A stretch of 64,000 nucleotides of DNA, from NCBI RefSeq assembly GCF_018449695.1, contig NZ_JAAVUY010000004.1:62001-126000 (forward strand), read 5' to 3'. The translations under genes and the position numbers were made by a program. The stretch's first letter is position 1, and the number at the start of each line of letters is the position of its first letter. Source of the DNA: Bradyrhizobium sp. dw_411. GTDB lineage: Bacteria > Pseudomonadota > Alphaproteobacteria > Rhizobiales > Xanthobacteraceae. Positions 36,448 through 45,075 of this stretch are shown in pieces. A model generated the notes under the pieces. It worked only from the letters and a program-made list of their open reading frames with translations, had not been told where the DNA came from and made no database searches.

Positions 36448-38013
36448 ATGGCGAATGCAACCAATTTGTCCCGTGAGTCCTACTACATCACGACCGCGAT
36501 CGCGTACCCCAACGGGGTGCCGCATATCGGCCACGCCTATGAGGCGATAGCGACCGATGCGCTGGCCCGCTTTCAGCGGCTCGACGGCAAGGACGTGTTT
36601 TTTCTCACCGGAACCGATGAGCACGGCCTGAAGATGATTCAGACCGCGCAAAGCGAGGGAATGACCCCGCTCGATCTCGCGACCCGCAATGCCGGCCGGT
36701 TCAAGGAAATGGACCAGCGCCTGAACGTTTCGTTCGACCGGTTTATCCGCACCTCCGAAGAGCAGCATCATCGTTCGGTCCAGGAAATCTGGAAACGGAT
36801 GGAGGCCAATGGCGACATTTATCTGTCGAGCTATGCCGGCTGGTATTCGGTGCGCGACGAGGCTTACTACGCCGAAGACGAAACCGTTGTCGGCGAGGAC
36901 AAGGTGCGGCGCGGACCGCAGGGCACGCCGGTCGAATGGGTCGAGGAAAAGAGCTATTTCTTCAAGCTGTCGGCCTATCAAGACAAGCTTCTGGCGCTTT
37001 ACCAAAATCAGCCTGATTTCATCGGCCCGGACTCGCGCAAGAACGAAGTCGTGAGCTTTGTCAAAAGCGGTTTGCGGGATCTGTCGATTTCGCGAACCAC
37101 CTTCGATTGGGGCGTCAAGGTGCCTGGCGTTCCCGAGCACGTGATGTATGTGTGGGTCGACGCGCTGACCAATTACATCACCGGCGTCGGCTTCCCCGAC
37201 GAAAGCGATGCGAACTGGCGCTACTGGCCGGCCGACGTTCATATCATCGGCAAGGACATCATCCGTTTTCACGCGGTGTACTGGCCGGCCTTCCTGATGT
37301 CGGCAGGCATTCCGGTACAAAAGCGCGTCTTCGCCCATGGCTTTCTGTTCAACAGGGGCGAGAAGATGTCGAAATCGGTCGGCAACGTGGTCGATCCGTT
37401 CAATCTCGCCGATCAATACGGCGTCGATCAGATGCGCTATTTCTTCCTGCGCGAAGTGCCATTCGGACAGGACGGCAGCTACAACCATGAAGCCATTGTC
37501 GCGCGCATCAATGCCGACCTTGCCAACGATCTCGGTAATTTGGCGCAGCGATCGCTGTCGATGATCGCCAAGCAGCTCGAGGGCGTGCTGCCGGAGCCGG
37601 GCGCTTTCAGCGACAACGACAAAGCGATCCTGGCGCAGGCCGATGCCATGATCGCCTTGGCGCGAACCGCGATGGCCACCCAGCAAATCCATCAGGCGCT
37701 CAACGCCGTCTGGGCTGTCGTGGCCGAGGCCAACCGCTATTTCGCGGGCGAGGCGCCGTGGGCGCTGGCGAAGACCGATCCGCAACGCCAGAAAACGGTA
37801 CTTTACGTGACCGCCGAAGTGGTTCGCCAGGTCGCCATTCTGGCACAGCCGGTGATGCCCGACTCTTGCGCGAAGATGCTGGACGTTCTCGGCGTTCCCG
37901 CCGACCAGCGGGATTTTGCCTGCCTCGGCGGCGGCACCCGTATCAAGCCGGGCACCGCGCTGCCTGTGCCGACGGGAATCTTTCCGCGCTATATTGAGCC
38001 GACCGCGACCTGA
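36448..38013 (+). CDS. metG: Methionyl-tRNA synthetase
   Basis: 521 residues. Class I signatures are HIGH in [14 protein letters not shown] and KMSKS in [10 protein letters not shown]. The protein lacks the C-terminal tRNA-binding domain and shows no zinc-knuckle cysteines after the TGTDEHG segment, the short form common in alphaproteobacteria. It charges tRNA-Met in the cytoplasm. Start ATG 36448 is 67 bases after holB. Confidence 0.95.
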   Translation: MANATNLSRESYYITTAIAYPNGVPHIGHAYEAIATDALARFQRLDGKDVFFLTGTDEHGLKMIQTAQSEGMTPLDLATRNAGRFKEMDQRLNVSFDRFIRTSEEQHHRSVQEIWKRMEANGDIYLSSYAGWYSVRDEAYYAEDETVVGEDKVRRGPQGTPVEWVEEKSYFFKLSAYQDKLLALYQNQPDFIGPDSRKNEVVSFVKSGLRDLSISRTTFDWGVKVPGVPEHVMYVWVDALTNYITGVGFPDESDANWRYWPADVHIIGKDIIRFHAVYWPAFLMSAGIPVQKRVFAHGFLFNRGEKMSKSVGNVVDPFNLADQYGVDQMRYFFLREVPFGQDGSYNHEAIVARINADLANDLGNLAQRSLSMIAKQLEGVLPEPGAFSDNDKAILAQADAMIALARTAMATQQIHQALNAVWAVVAEANRYFAGEAPWALAKTDPQRQKTVLYVTAEVVRQVAILAQPVMPDSCAKMLDVLGVPADQRDFACLGGGTRIKPGTALPVPTGIFPRYIEPTAT

Positions 38014-38027
38014 ACGGTTTGAAAACG

Positions 38028-38819
38028 ATGCTCGTCGACAGCCACTGCCATCTCGATTTTCCGGATTTTGCCGACGATCTCGATGGCATCGTGGCGCGCG
38101 CGGCGAGCGCCGGGATTGGACGCATCGTCACGATCTCGACGCGGGTAAAGCGCCATGGTGCGCTGCTCGCGATCGCCGAGCGGTTCCCGAACGTGTATTG
38201 CTCGGTCGGCACTCATCCGCACCAGGCCGATGAGGAAGACGGGATCCCCGCAGATGAACTGATCGCGCTGACGGATCATCCCAAGGTCGTCGCTCTCGGC
38301 GAAGCCGGGCTGGACTATTTCTATCAGCATGGCTCACGCGAAGCGCAGGAGCGCGGCTTTCGGGTGCATATCGCGGCGGCCCGGGCGACGGGTTTGCCGC
38401 TGGTTATTCATACCCGCGAAGCTGACGAAGACTGCGCCCGCATCCTGGAAGACGAAATGGCCAAGGGGCCGTTTCGCGCGGTGCTGCATTGTTATACCGG
38501 CGGACGCGAGCTCGCGATGAAAGCGATTTCGCTAGGTCTTTCGATTTCATTCACGGGCATTCTGACCTTCAAGAACTCGCAAATCCTGCGCGATCTCGCG
38601 GCCGAACTTCCCGCCGATCGCATCATGGTCGAAACCGACGCGCCATTTCTGGCGCCGGGCAAATTCCGCGGCAAGCGCAACGAGCCGTCTTTTGTGGTCG
38701 AGGTCGCCAAGGTGCTGGCGGAAACCCGCGGCGTCTCGCTCGAGGAGATTTCGCGCCAGACCACGCAGAATTTCTTTCGTCTGTTCAGCAAGGTGCCGCC
38801 GCCGGAAACGACGGCATGA
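38028..38819 (+). CDS. tatD: TatD-family metal-dependent hydrolase (DNase)
   Basis: 263 residues. It begins MLVDSHCHLDFPDF, with the H-x-H metal ligands, and continues with GEAGLDYFY, HTREADEDC, LHCYTGG and ETDAPFLAP, the full TatD metal-site set. Members are 3'-5' deoxyribonucleases. ATG 38028 is preferred over TTG 38019. The stop overlaps the next gene's ATG (ATGA). Confidence 0.93.
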   Translation: MLVDSHCHLDFPDFADDLDGIVARAASAGIGRIVTISTRVKRHGALLAIAERFPNVYCSVGTHPHQADEEDGIPADELIALTDHPKVVALGEAGLDYFYQHGSREAQERGFRVHIAAARATGLPLVIHTREADEDCARILEDEMAKGPFRAVLHCYTGGRELAMKAISLGLSISFTGILTFKNSQILRDLAAELPADRIMVETDAPFLAPGKFRGKRNEPSFVVEVAKVLAETRGVSLEEISRQTTQNFFRLFSKVPPPETTA

Positions 38820-39622
38820 CGCTTACGCTCACGATCCTGGGCAGCGGGTCATCGGCGGGCGTACCTCGCCCGGCACTCGGCTGGGGCGCGTGCGATCCCA
38901 ATAATCCGAAAAACCGCCGCCGCCGCTGCTCGCTGTTGGCCGAGCGCGTGGGAGATCATGGGACCACGCGGATCGTGATCGATACCTCGCCCGATCTGCG
39001 CGAGCAGTTGATCGACGCCGATGTCGATCATATCGATGCGGTATTTCTGACCCATGAGCATGCCGATCAGACCCACGGCATCGACGATCTGCGCTCGGTG
39101 GTGCTGCATCAGCGCAAGCGCATTCCGCTCTATCTGAACCGCTCGACAGCCGATCATATCCTGTTGCGATTTTCCTACTGCTTCGTCTCACCGCCGGGCA
39201 GCGACTATCCGCCGATCCTGGACAATCATTCCATCGAAGCCGGCGAAAGCCGGACCATCGAGGGGAAGGGCGGTCCGGTGACGCTGTCCGCCTTTATTTT
39301 GGAGCACGGCAACATTCCAGCACTCGGCTATCGCATCGCCGATGCCGCCTATACGCCAGATGTCAGCGACATCCCGCCGGAGAGCTGGCCATTGCTGGAA
39401 AATCTGGAGCTCTGGATCATCGACGGGCTGCGCTACGCCGGGCATCCCAGCCATTTCAGCGTCAACGACGCTCTGGCCTGGATCGAACGCTTCAGGCCGC
39501 GCCGCGCTGTCATCACCAACATGCATTCCGATCTGGATTACGAGGTGCTGCGCCAGAGCCTGCCGCCGGACGTTATCCCGGCCTATGACGGCATGCGGCT
39601 GACGCTGCAGCGGGCGGGTTAA
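38816..39622 (+). CDS. MBL-fold metallohydrolase (PhnP-like phosphodiesterase)
   Basis: 268 residues. It starts TLTILGSGSSAGVPRPALGW, a PhnP/metallo-hydrolase family start. The metal motif is THEHADQTHG: compared with the usual H-x-H-x-D-H, the last histidine is replaced by Gln, which I believe is common in this TatD-linked subgroup. Further ligands are likely in FILEHGNIPA and HPSHFSVN. ATG 38816 overlaps tatD by four bases, so the pair is coupled. The natural substrate is unknown. Confidence 0.88.
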   Translation: MTLTLTILGSGSSAGVPRPALGWGACDPNNPKNRRRRCSLLAERVGDHGTTRIVIDTSPDLREQLIDADVDHIDAVFLTHEHADQTHGIDDLRSVVLHQRKRIPLYLNRSTADHILLRFSYCFVSPPGSDYPPILDNHSIEAGESRTIEGKGGPVTLSAFILEHGNIPALGYRIADAAYTPDVSDIPPESWPLLENLELWIIDGLRYAGHPSHFSVNDALAWIERFRPRRAVITNMHSDLDYEVLRQSLPPDVIPAYDGMRLTLQRAG

Positions 39623-39628
39623 GCTACC

Positions 39629-40618
39629 TCAAACCTTGTGCAATTCCAGCGCGGCCGGATGGAACAGATCTTCCGGCGTCAGCAACCGGGCTGACAATCC
39701 CTCAGCGTGATGACGCTGCAGAAACCGGTTCAAGACGTGGCGGTTGGGCTCCAGCCCGTAGGACCAGAAATCCTCGCCCATCAGCAAGCGCGCGGCCCGT
39801 AATTGCTCCTCAACGAACGGCATCGTCACCTTGGTCGCGGATGTGTCGCCCAATTTTGCTACCGCAATAGCCTTGGAGCGCTCAAACGCTTTGAAGACCG
39901 CTACCGGCAGCCAGGGATGCTTGTCAGCCAGCGAGCGGCGGATCCCCAGCGTATGCATGATCGGAAAAAGCCGGGTCCGCTTATACCATTCGGTTGCGGT
40001 CTGCTGTGGGTCGGCAAAGAGATAGCCGACATTGGGATGGCCCTGATCGAAGCAGGACGGAGCCCGCGGGCCGATCACGGCATCAATTTCTCCGCTCGCC
40101 AGCAGTGCGGAAATGGTGGTGTCCGAACTTGCATTTTCCACCACCACATCGGCCGGCAAATTGAGGCTGATTTTCTCTACGCGGCCCGGGTGCTCGTAAG
40201 CGCCGCGAACCCAGGTGATGTCGGCGGGACGGATTCCGTAATCCTCCTCCAAAAACATCCGGGCCCAGATATTCGCCGTGAGCTGATATTCCGGCACGCC
40301 GACGCGACGGCCTTTGAGATCGGCCGGCGATTTGATCCGGTCGGTGCGGACGTAGATCGAGGTGTGCCGGAAGGCGCGGGACGGGAACACCGGCACCGCG
40401 ACATAGGGGCTGGTTCCGGCCGCGGTCTTGACGCTGTAGCTCGACAGCGACAATTCGCAGATGTCGAAATCCGCATGCCTGAAAGCGCGGAAGAAAATCT
40501 CCTCCGGATCCAGCAGCATGAATTGCGGATCGACGCCGTCGATCTGTACGAGGCCGTCAACCAGCGGACGCATCCGATCATAGTCGCCGATCGCGACTGA
40601 AAGCTGCAGTTTGCTCAT
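39629..40618 (-). CDS. 4,5-dihydroxyphthalate decarboxylase (Pht5)-like protein, periplasmic-binding-protein fold
   Basis: 329 residues. The DYDRMRPLVDG start, the DICELSLSSY segment and KGRRVGVPEYQLTANIWARM are typical of the Pht5-like family, which has a type 2 periplasmic-binding-protein fold but is cytoplasmic; no signal peptide is present here. Pht5 removes a carboxyl group from 4,5-dihydroxyphthalate to give protocatechuate. Family members are often over-annotated, so the reaction is tentative. It follows an aromatic-acid-type MFS gene by ten bases on the same strand. Confidence 0.78.
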   Translation of the reverse strand: MSKLQLSVAIGDYDRMRPLVDGLVQIDGVDPQFMLLDPEEIFFRAFRHADFDICELSLSSYSVKTAAGTSPYVAVPVFPSRAFRHTSIYVRTDRIKSPADLKGRRVGVPEYQLTANIWARMFLEEDYGIRPADITWVRGAYEHPGRVEKISLNLPADVVVENASSDTTISALLASGEIDAVIGPRAPSCFDQGHPNVGYLFADPQQTATEWYKRTRLFPIMHTLGIRRSLADKHPWLPVAVFKAFERSKAIAVAKLGDTSATKVTMPFVEEQLRAARLLMGEDFWSYGLEPNRHVLNRFLQRHHAEGLSARLLTPEDLFHPAALELHKV

Positions 40619-40628
40619 TGTTGTTCCA

Positions 40629-42005
40629 TCAGGCTTGCAAGGAGGGATTAGTGGAAGGAGTGGGCGCAGCCGTTAGCGTGCCCGAGGCGCCGGTCGGCGG
40701 CAGCAGACCCATGAGTGCGCAGGCAACGGCGCCAATCACCACCGATCCGCCTGCGACCGCGAAGATCGTCGCGACATCCCATTGGGCAGCAACCATTTGG
40801 CCGACGACCAGGGGTCCCGTCACCGACCCGAGACGGCCGATCCCGGTAGCCCAGCCGACCCCCGTGGAGCGGATCTCGACCGGGTAGTAGATGGCGGACT
40901 GTGCGATCAGTCCTGAACTCGCGCAGCCCAGTAACAGGCCGAACAGTCCCTGCGCCATCATGAGGGAACTGAGCGACGGCGCGGTCCAGCCGACCATTAC
41001 ATAGGCGAGGGCACCGAGCGCGAGGGTCGGGGGCAGCACGCGCAAAACACCGAGACGGCTGAGCAACATCCCCGCGGCTCCCGAACCAAACAATGAGCCG
41101 AAATTGTAGAGCGCCAGCGCCAGTGCGGTTTGCTCGGTGGGGATGCCTACGCGCCGCAGTAAAATGGGACTCCAGGACGAGTTCGTGACCAGGATCATGA
41201 ACGCGAAGAAGAAACTGACCCACAGCAGAAACGTCCCCAGGGCTCGCCCCGACCTGAACAATTCCAATACGGATGCCCGGTGTGCGATTTCCTTGGCGAT
41301 TTCGAATTGCGTTCCCACAGCGATCGAAACGTCAGGGAAGATACCGCGCAGCGTGCGAGCGATCCGGTCTGCCGGCTTGCCGGCGGTGACCAGGAAGCTC
41401 ACGGATTCCGGAAGCACTGTCGCCAGGATCACCGACAGCAGGATCGGCAGAACGCCGCCGACGAGGAAAATGGATTGCCACCCGTAGGCCGGGATGATCC
41501 ACGATCCCAACACGCCGCCAATGACGCCGCCTAGCGGAAAGCCGGCCCACAGCAGACTGACCACGGTAGCCCGGCGCGATTTCGGAACATACTCCGACGC
41601 CAGACTGATGAAGCTGGGCATTGCGCCACCCAGCCCTAGTCCGGTCAAAAAGCGGCAAACTAGCAACTGCGTCAGATCGCCGGCATAGGCCGTCGCGAGC
41701 GTAAAGACCCCGAAGCCGAAGGTGGCGCCGACAAGAACCTGCTTGCGGCCAACCCGATCGGCCAGAGGTCCAAGCAGAAAGGCGCCCAACGCAAGACCGG
41801 CCAGCGCAGCACTGAACACGAATCCGAAGATATGCGGGGCGACGTGCAATTGTGCGATCATCGCGGGCGCCGCCAACCCGATAGATTGCAGATCGAGGCC
41901 ATCCAGCATGGCCACAAATCCACACAGCCCGATCACAACCCACTGCGCGCGACCGATGGGGTGGCTTTCGATCAATGCCCCCACATCCAAAATGCGTTCC
42001 GCCAT
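40629..42005 (-). CDS. MFS transporter, aromatic acid:H+ symporter (AAHS)-like
   Basis: 458 residues with twelve membrane segments. The first segment GLCGFVAMLDGLDLQSIGLAAP carries the D-G-x-D motif typical of PcaK/BenK-like aromatic-acid importers. MFS motif A is LGPLADRVGRKQVL. The AAHS family imports benzoate, 4-hydroxybenzoate, phthalate-like or phenylpropanoid acids with protons. It is in tandem with the Pht5-like gene, so a dihydroxy- or hydroxyphthalate-like acid is a reasonable guess. Confidence 0.88.
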   Translation of the reverse strand: MAERILDVGALIESHPIGRAQWVVIGLCGFVAMLDGLDLQSIGLAAPAMIAQLHVAPHIFGFVFSAALAGLALGAFLLGPLADRVGRKQVLVGATFGFGVFTLATAYAGDLTQLLVCRFLTGLGLGGAMPSFISLASEYVPKSRRATVVSLLWAGFPLGGVIGGVLGSWIIPAYGWQSIFLVGGVLPILLSVILATVLPESVSFLVTAGKPADRIARTLRGIFPDVSIAVGTQFEIAKEIAHRASVLELFRSGRALGTFLLWVSFFFAFMILVTNSSWSPILLRRVGIPTEQTALALALYNFGSLFGSGAAGMLLSRLGVLRVLPPTLALGALAYVMVGWTAPSLSSLMMAQGLFGLLLGCASSGLIAQSAIYYPVEIRSTGVGWATGIGRLGSVTGPLVVGQMVAAQWDVATIFAVAGGSVVIGAVACALMGLLPPTGASGTLTAAPTPSTNPSLQA

Positions 42006-42071
42006 TTCCTTGTCCCCCCGCGGCTAAGCCGCTATCGTTTTTTTGTTTAGATCACGGCTTTGATTGGATCA

Positions 42072-42557
42072 CTATGCCACCAGATTGGCGATAACCCTTT
42101 CAAGTACACGTGCCGCCACATCCGCATCTTCCGGATCGACCCCAGCCAATGCCCTTCGGTTGATGGCGGCCCCGATCGGTAGCAACTCCGTCTCCAACGC
42201 CCGTCCGGACCTGGTCAGAAACAGATGGTACTTGCGGCGATCTTCCCCGCGCTGTGTGCGGCGCAGAAATCCTTTGCGTTCCAGCGTCGACAATACCGAG
42301 GTCAGCGATGCTTTCCGGACCCGCATCCGATCGGCGAGGGCGACTTGTGTGAGCCCTTCCTGCAGCCACAACATGCGCAGCACCGCCCATTCAGCGGCGC
42401 TGACATCATGTGGCACAAGTTGGTCTACCAGCCGCGCCACAAAGGCCCGGTGGGCCTGACGCACCAGAAAGCTGAGGCTGCGATCCGTCAGCGCCGGCGC
42501 GGGGCCGGTGTTCCCTGAACGCTGCGCGGGCGCCGCTTTCGTGGCTGTCGATGGCAT
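42072..42557 (-). CDS. MarR-family transcriptional regulator
   Basis: About 161 residues of winged-helix regulator. LTQVALADRMRVRKASLTSVLSTLERKGFLRR is the recognition helix and wing, with GEDRRKYHLFLT as the wing turn. ATG 42557 is used; it has AGAGG close upstream, and an ATG at 42596 is possible. It is divergent from a class II aldolase gene, with a perfect inverted repeat between them, so it probably represses that gene and perhaps the MFS-decarboxylase pair in response to an aromatic acid. Confidence 0.88.
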   Translation of the reverse strand: MPSTATKAAPAQRSGNTGPAPALTDRSLSFLVRQAHRAFVARLVDQLVPHDVSAAEWAVLRMLWLQEGLTQVALADRMRVRKASLTSVLSTLERKGFLRRTQRGEDRRKYHLFLTRSGRALETELLPIGAAINRRALAGVDPEDADVAARVLERVIANLVA

Positions 42558-42601
42558 ATACCTCTGTCCCCGGGGTTGATCGCAATTTCTTGCCAAACAT
42601 C

Positions 42602-42615
42602 GTATGGCTCCATAC
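42602..42615. promoter_or_regulatory. Perfect inverted repeat, candidate MarR operator
   Basis: GTATGG-CT-CCATAC, two perfect six-base arms with two bases between. It lies 45 bases upstream of the marR ATG and 42 upstream of the class II aldolase ATG. The 14-bp symmetric layout suits MarR dimers. Confidence 0.6.
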
Positions 42616-42657
42616 TATCTCGCGCAAGAGCAACATTGAGGGGAGCGACGATCCGCC

Positions 42658-43395
42658 ATGACCGATAATGCATCCGAGACGATCGCAGCGGCGACCCGCG
42701 AATTGGTCGACGCCAACCACATCCTGTTCGATCAAGGCGTGGTGGATGGGTTCGGCCATGTCAGCGTGCGCCATCCCGTGCGTCCCGCTCACTTTCTGCT
42801 CGCCAGAAGTATGGCGCCGGGGCTGGTTACCGAAAAGGACATCCTCGAGTTCGATGCAAACGGAGAAGCAGTCGAGGCCGGCGGACCGACGGCTTATCTG
42901 GAGCGCTACATCCACAGCGAGATTTTTCGTAGCCGGCCGGATGTGAACGCGGTCGTGCACAGCCATTCGCCGTCGGTGGTTCCGTTCAGCGTGGTGACCG
43001 GCACCAGACTGCGTGCGATCTGTCACATGTGCGGCTTTCTTGGCAGCGATACTCCGGTGTTCGAAATCCGTGATTTTGCCGGGCCGGGCAGCGATCTTCT
43101 GATCCGCGACAATAGCTTGGGCTCGGCTTTGGCGAAAAGCCTGGGCGATCGTCCTGCGGTATTGATGCGCGGTCACGGCTCGACTGTCGTCGCAAGCAAT
43201 GTGCGTCAGGTCGTATTCCGCGCAGTCTACACCGAAGTGGGCGCGCGCCTGCAGTCCGAAGCGATGCGGCTCGGACCCGTGACATATCTGACAGAGGAAG
43301 AGGCCGCGGCGACCACAGCGACCAACAATGGGGTCATTGACCGGGCGTACCTGCTTTGGCTGAAGACTGCGCGGAACCGATCGATGGTCGGCTAA
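42658..43395 (+). CDS. Class II aldolase/adducin family protein, aromatic decarboxylase-like
   Basis: 245 residues. Metal ligands are H-x-H in VVHSHSPSVV and a distal histidine in LMRGHGSTVV; GFGHVSVRHP is the phosphate-loop position. This subgroup contains 3,4-dihydroxyphthalate 2-decarboxylase and CmtD-type decarboxylases as well as sugar-phosphate aldolases. The neighbouring MarR regulator, AAHS importer and Pht5-like decarboxylase favour an aromatic substrate. A GGGGAG ribosome-binding site precedes ATG 42658. Confidence 0.85.
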   Translation: MTDNASETIAAATRELVDANHILFDQGVVDGFGHVSVRHPVRPAHFLLARSMAPGLVTEKDILEFDANGEAVEAGGPTAYLERYIHSEIFRSRPDVNAVVHSHSPSVVPFSVVTGTRLRAICHMCGFLGSDTPVFEIRDFAGPGSDLLIRDNSLGSALAKSLGDRPAVLMRGHGSTVVASNVRQVVFRAVYTEVGARLQSEAMRLGPVTYLTEEEAAATTATNNGVIDRAYLLWLKTARNRSMVG

Positions 43396-43402
43396 AGCTT
43401 AC

Positions 43403-45052
43403 TTATGCCGAAATCGCCTTGGCTGAATCGACCTGATTGCGCAGGATGAATTTCTGAATCTTGCCGGTCGAGGTCTTGGGGATCGGGCCGAACACCACGG
43501 CTTTCGGCGTCTTGAAGCCGGACATCTGGCTGCGGCAGAACGCGATGATGTCGGCTTCGGTGGCTTGTGCGTTGTCCTTCAATTCGACGAAGGCGCAGGG
43601 TACTTCACCCCATTTGCCATCCGGTTTCGCCACCACAGCCGCGAACAATACGGCCGGATGCTTGTAGAGCACATCCTCGACTTCGACCGAGCTGATGTTC
43701 TCGCCGCCGGAAATAATGATGTCCTTGGAGCGATCCTTGATGATCACGTAGCCATGTTCATCGAGTACGCCGAGGTCGCCGGTATGAAACCAGCCGCCGG
43801 CAAAGGCTTCGCGGGTGGCCTTTTCGTTTTTGAGATAGCCCTTCATCACGATATTGCCGCGGAACATCACCTCGCCGATGGTCTCGCCGTCATGCGGCAC
43901 TTCCAGCATGGTTTCGGGGTCGATCACGGTGACATCTTCCTGCAACGGATAAGGCACGCCCTGCCGGCGCTTGAGTTGCGCGCGTTGATCGGCGGGCAAT
44001 TGATCCCAGCCCGGTTGCTCTGCGCAGACCGATGCGGGGCCGTAGACTTCGGTGAGGCCGTAGACATGCGTCAGCTTGATGCCGATGCGCTCGGCGCCTT
44101 CGAGCACCGCGACCGGTGGCGCCGCGCCCGCGATCAGGCCGACGACGGGCCGCGCGGCTGATTGCTTCGGTGCATCCGGTGCATTGATCAGCGTGTTGTA
44201 GACGATGGGCGCTCCGCACATGTGGGTGACGCCGTGTTTGGGAATCAGCTCAAAGATCTTGCCGGGATCGACCTTGCGCAGGCAGACATTGACACCGGCC
44301 GCCGCCGCGATGGTCCACGGAAAACACCAGCCGTTGCAGTGGAACATCGGCAGCGTCCATAAATACACCGGATGCTGGCCGAGATTGCCCGCGAGGATAT
44401 TGCTGACGGCGTTGAGATAGGCGCCGCGGTGATGGGTGACGACGCCCTTGGGATTACCAGTGGTGCCCGAGGTGTAGCTGAGCGCAATGGCGTTCCATTC
44501 ATCCTGTGGCAGCCGTGCGGCGAAATTCTCGTCGCCCTGCAACAACGCGTCTTCATATTCGATCTCGCCGATACGCTTGCCGCCAGTGAAAGCTTTGTCG
44601 TCGACATCGATGACGAACGGTTTCGGTCCGCTCATCAAAGCGAGGGCTTCGGATATCACGCCGGCAAATTCCGGATCGACCAGGATGATCCTGGCGCCGC
44701 CGTGATCGAGCTGGAACGCAATGGAGGTCGCATCCAGCCGGATGTTGAGTGCATTAAGAACGGCGCCGGCCATCGGTACCGCAAAATGCAGTTCGTTCAT
44801 CGCCGGGATATTCGGCAGCATGGCCGCAACGGTATCGCCATGGCCGATACCTCGGTTGGCGAGGTAAGAAGCAAAGCGTCGGCAACGCGCATAGGTCTGC
44901 GACCATGTAAAAACGCGCCCCTCGTAGACCGTGCTGACATGATCGGGGTAGATCGCGGCGGTGCGCACGAGGAAGCTCAGCGGCGTCAAGGCGACGAAAT
45001 TGGCCGGCGTCTTGTCCAGACCTATATCGTATTGGTTCTGCGCAGCGCTCAT
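43403..45052 (-). CDS. AMP-forming acyl-CoA synthetase
   Basis: 549 residues. The phosphate-binding loop is YTSGTTGNPKGVVTHHRG, the hinge region GWFHTGDLG, and the C-terminal catalytic lysine is in PKTSTGKIQKF. It activates a carboxylic acid to its CoA thioester through an acyl-adenylate. ATG 45052 (MSAAQNQYD) was chosen over a longer frame because the N-terminal domain starts there. It follows the fused TRAP permease gene by 23 bases, so the acid that enters by TRAP is probably what it activates. Confidence 0.92.
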   Translation of the reverse strand: MSAAQNQYDIGLDKTPANFVALTPLSFLVRTAAIYPDHVSTVYEGRVFTWSQTYARCRRFASYLANRGIGHGDTVAAMLPNIPAMNELHFAVPMAGAVLNALNIRLDATSIAFQLDHGGARIILVDPEFAGVISEALALMSGPKPFVIDVDDKAFTGGKRIGEIEYEDALLQGDENFAARLPQDEWNAIALSYTSGTTGNPKGVVTHHRGAYLNAVSNILAGNLGQHPVYLWTLPMFHCNGWCFPWTIAAAAGVNVCLRKVDPGKIFELIPKHGVTHMCGAPIVYNTLINAPDAPKQSAARPVVGLIAGAAPPVAVLEGAERIGIKLTHVYGLTEVYGPASVCAEQPGWDQLPADQRAQLKRRQGVPYPLQEDVTVIDPETMLEVPHDGETIGEVMFRGNIVMKGYLKNEKATREAFAGGWFHTGDLGVLDEHGYVIIKDRSKDIIISGGENISSVEVEDVLYKHPAVLFAAVVAKPDGKWGEVPCAFVELKDNAQATEADIIAFCRSQMSGFKTPKAVVFGPIPKTSTGKIQKFILRNQVDSAKAISA

Positions 45053-45075
45053 GGGCCACCATCCATTTCGCGAGA

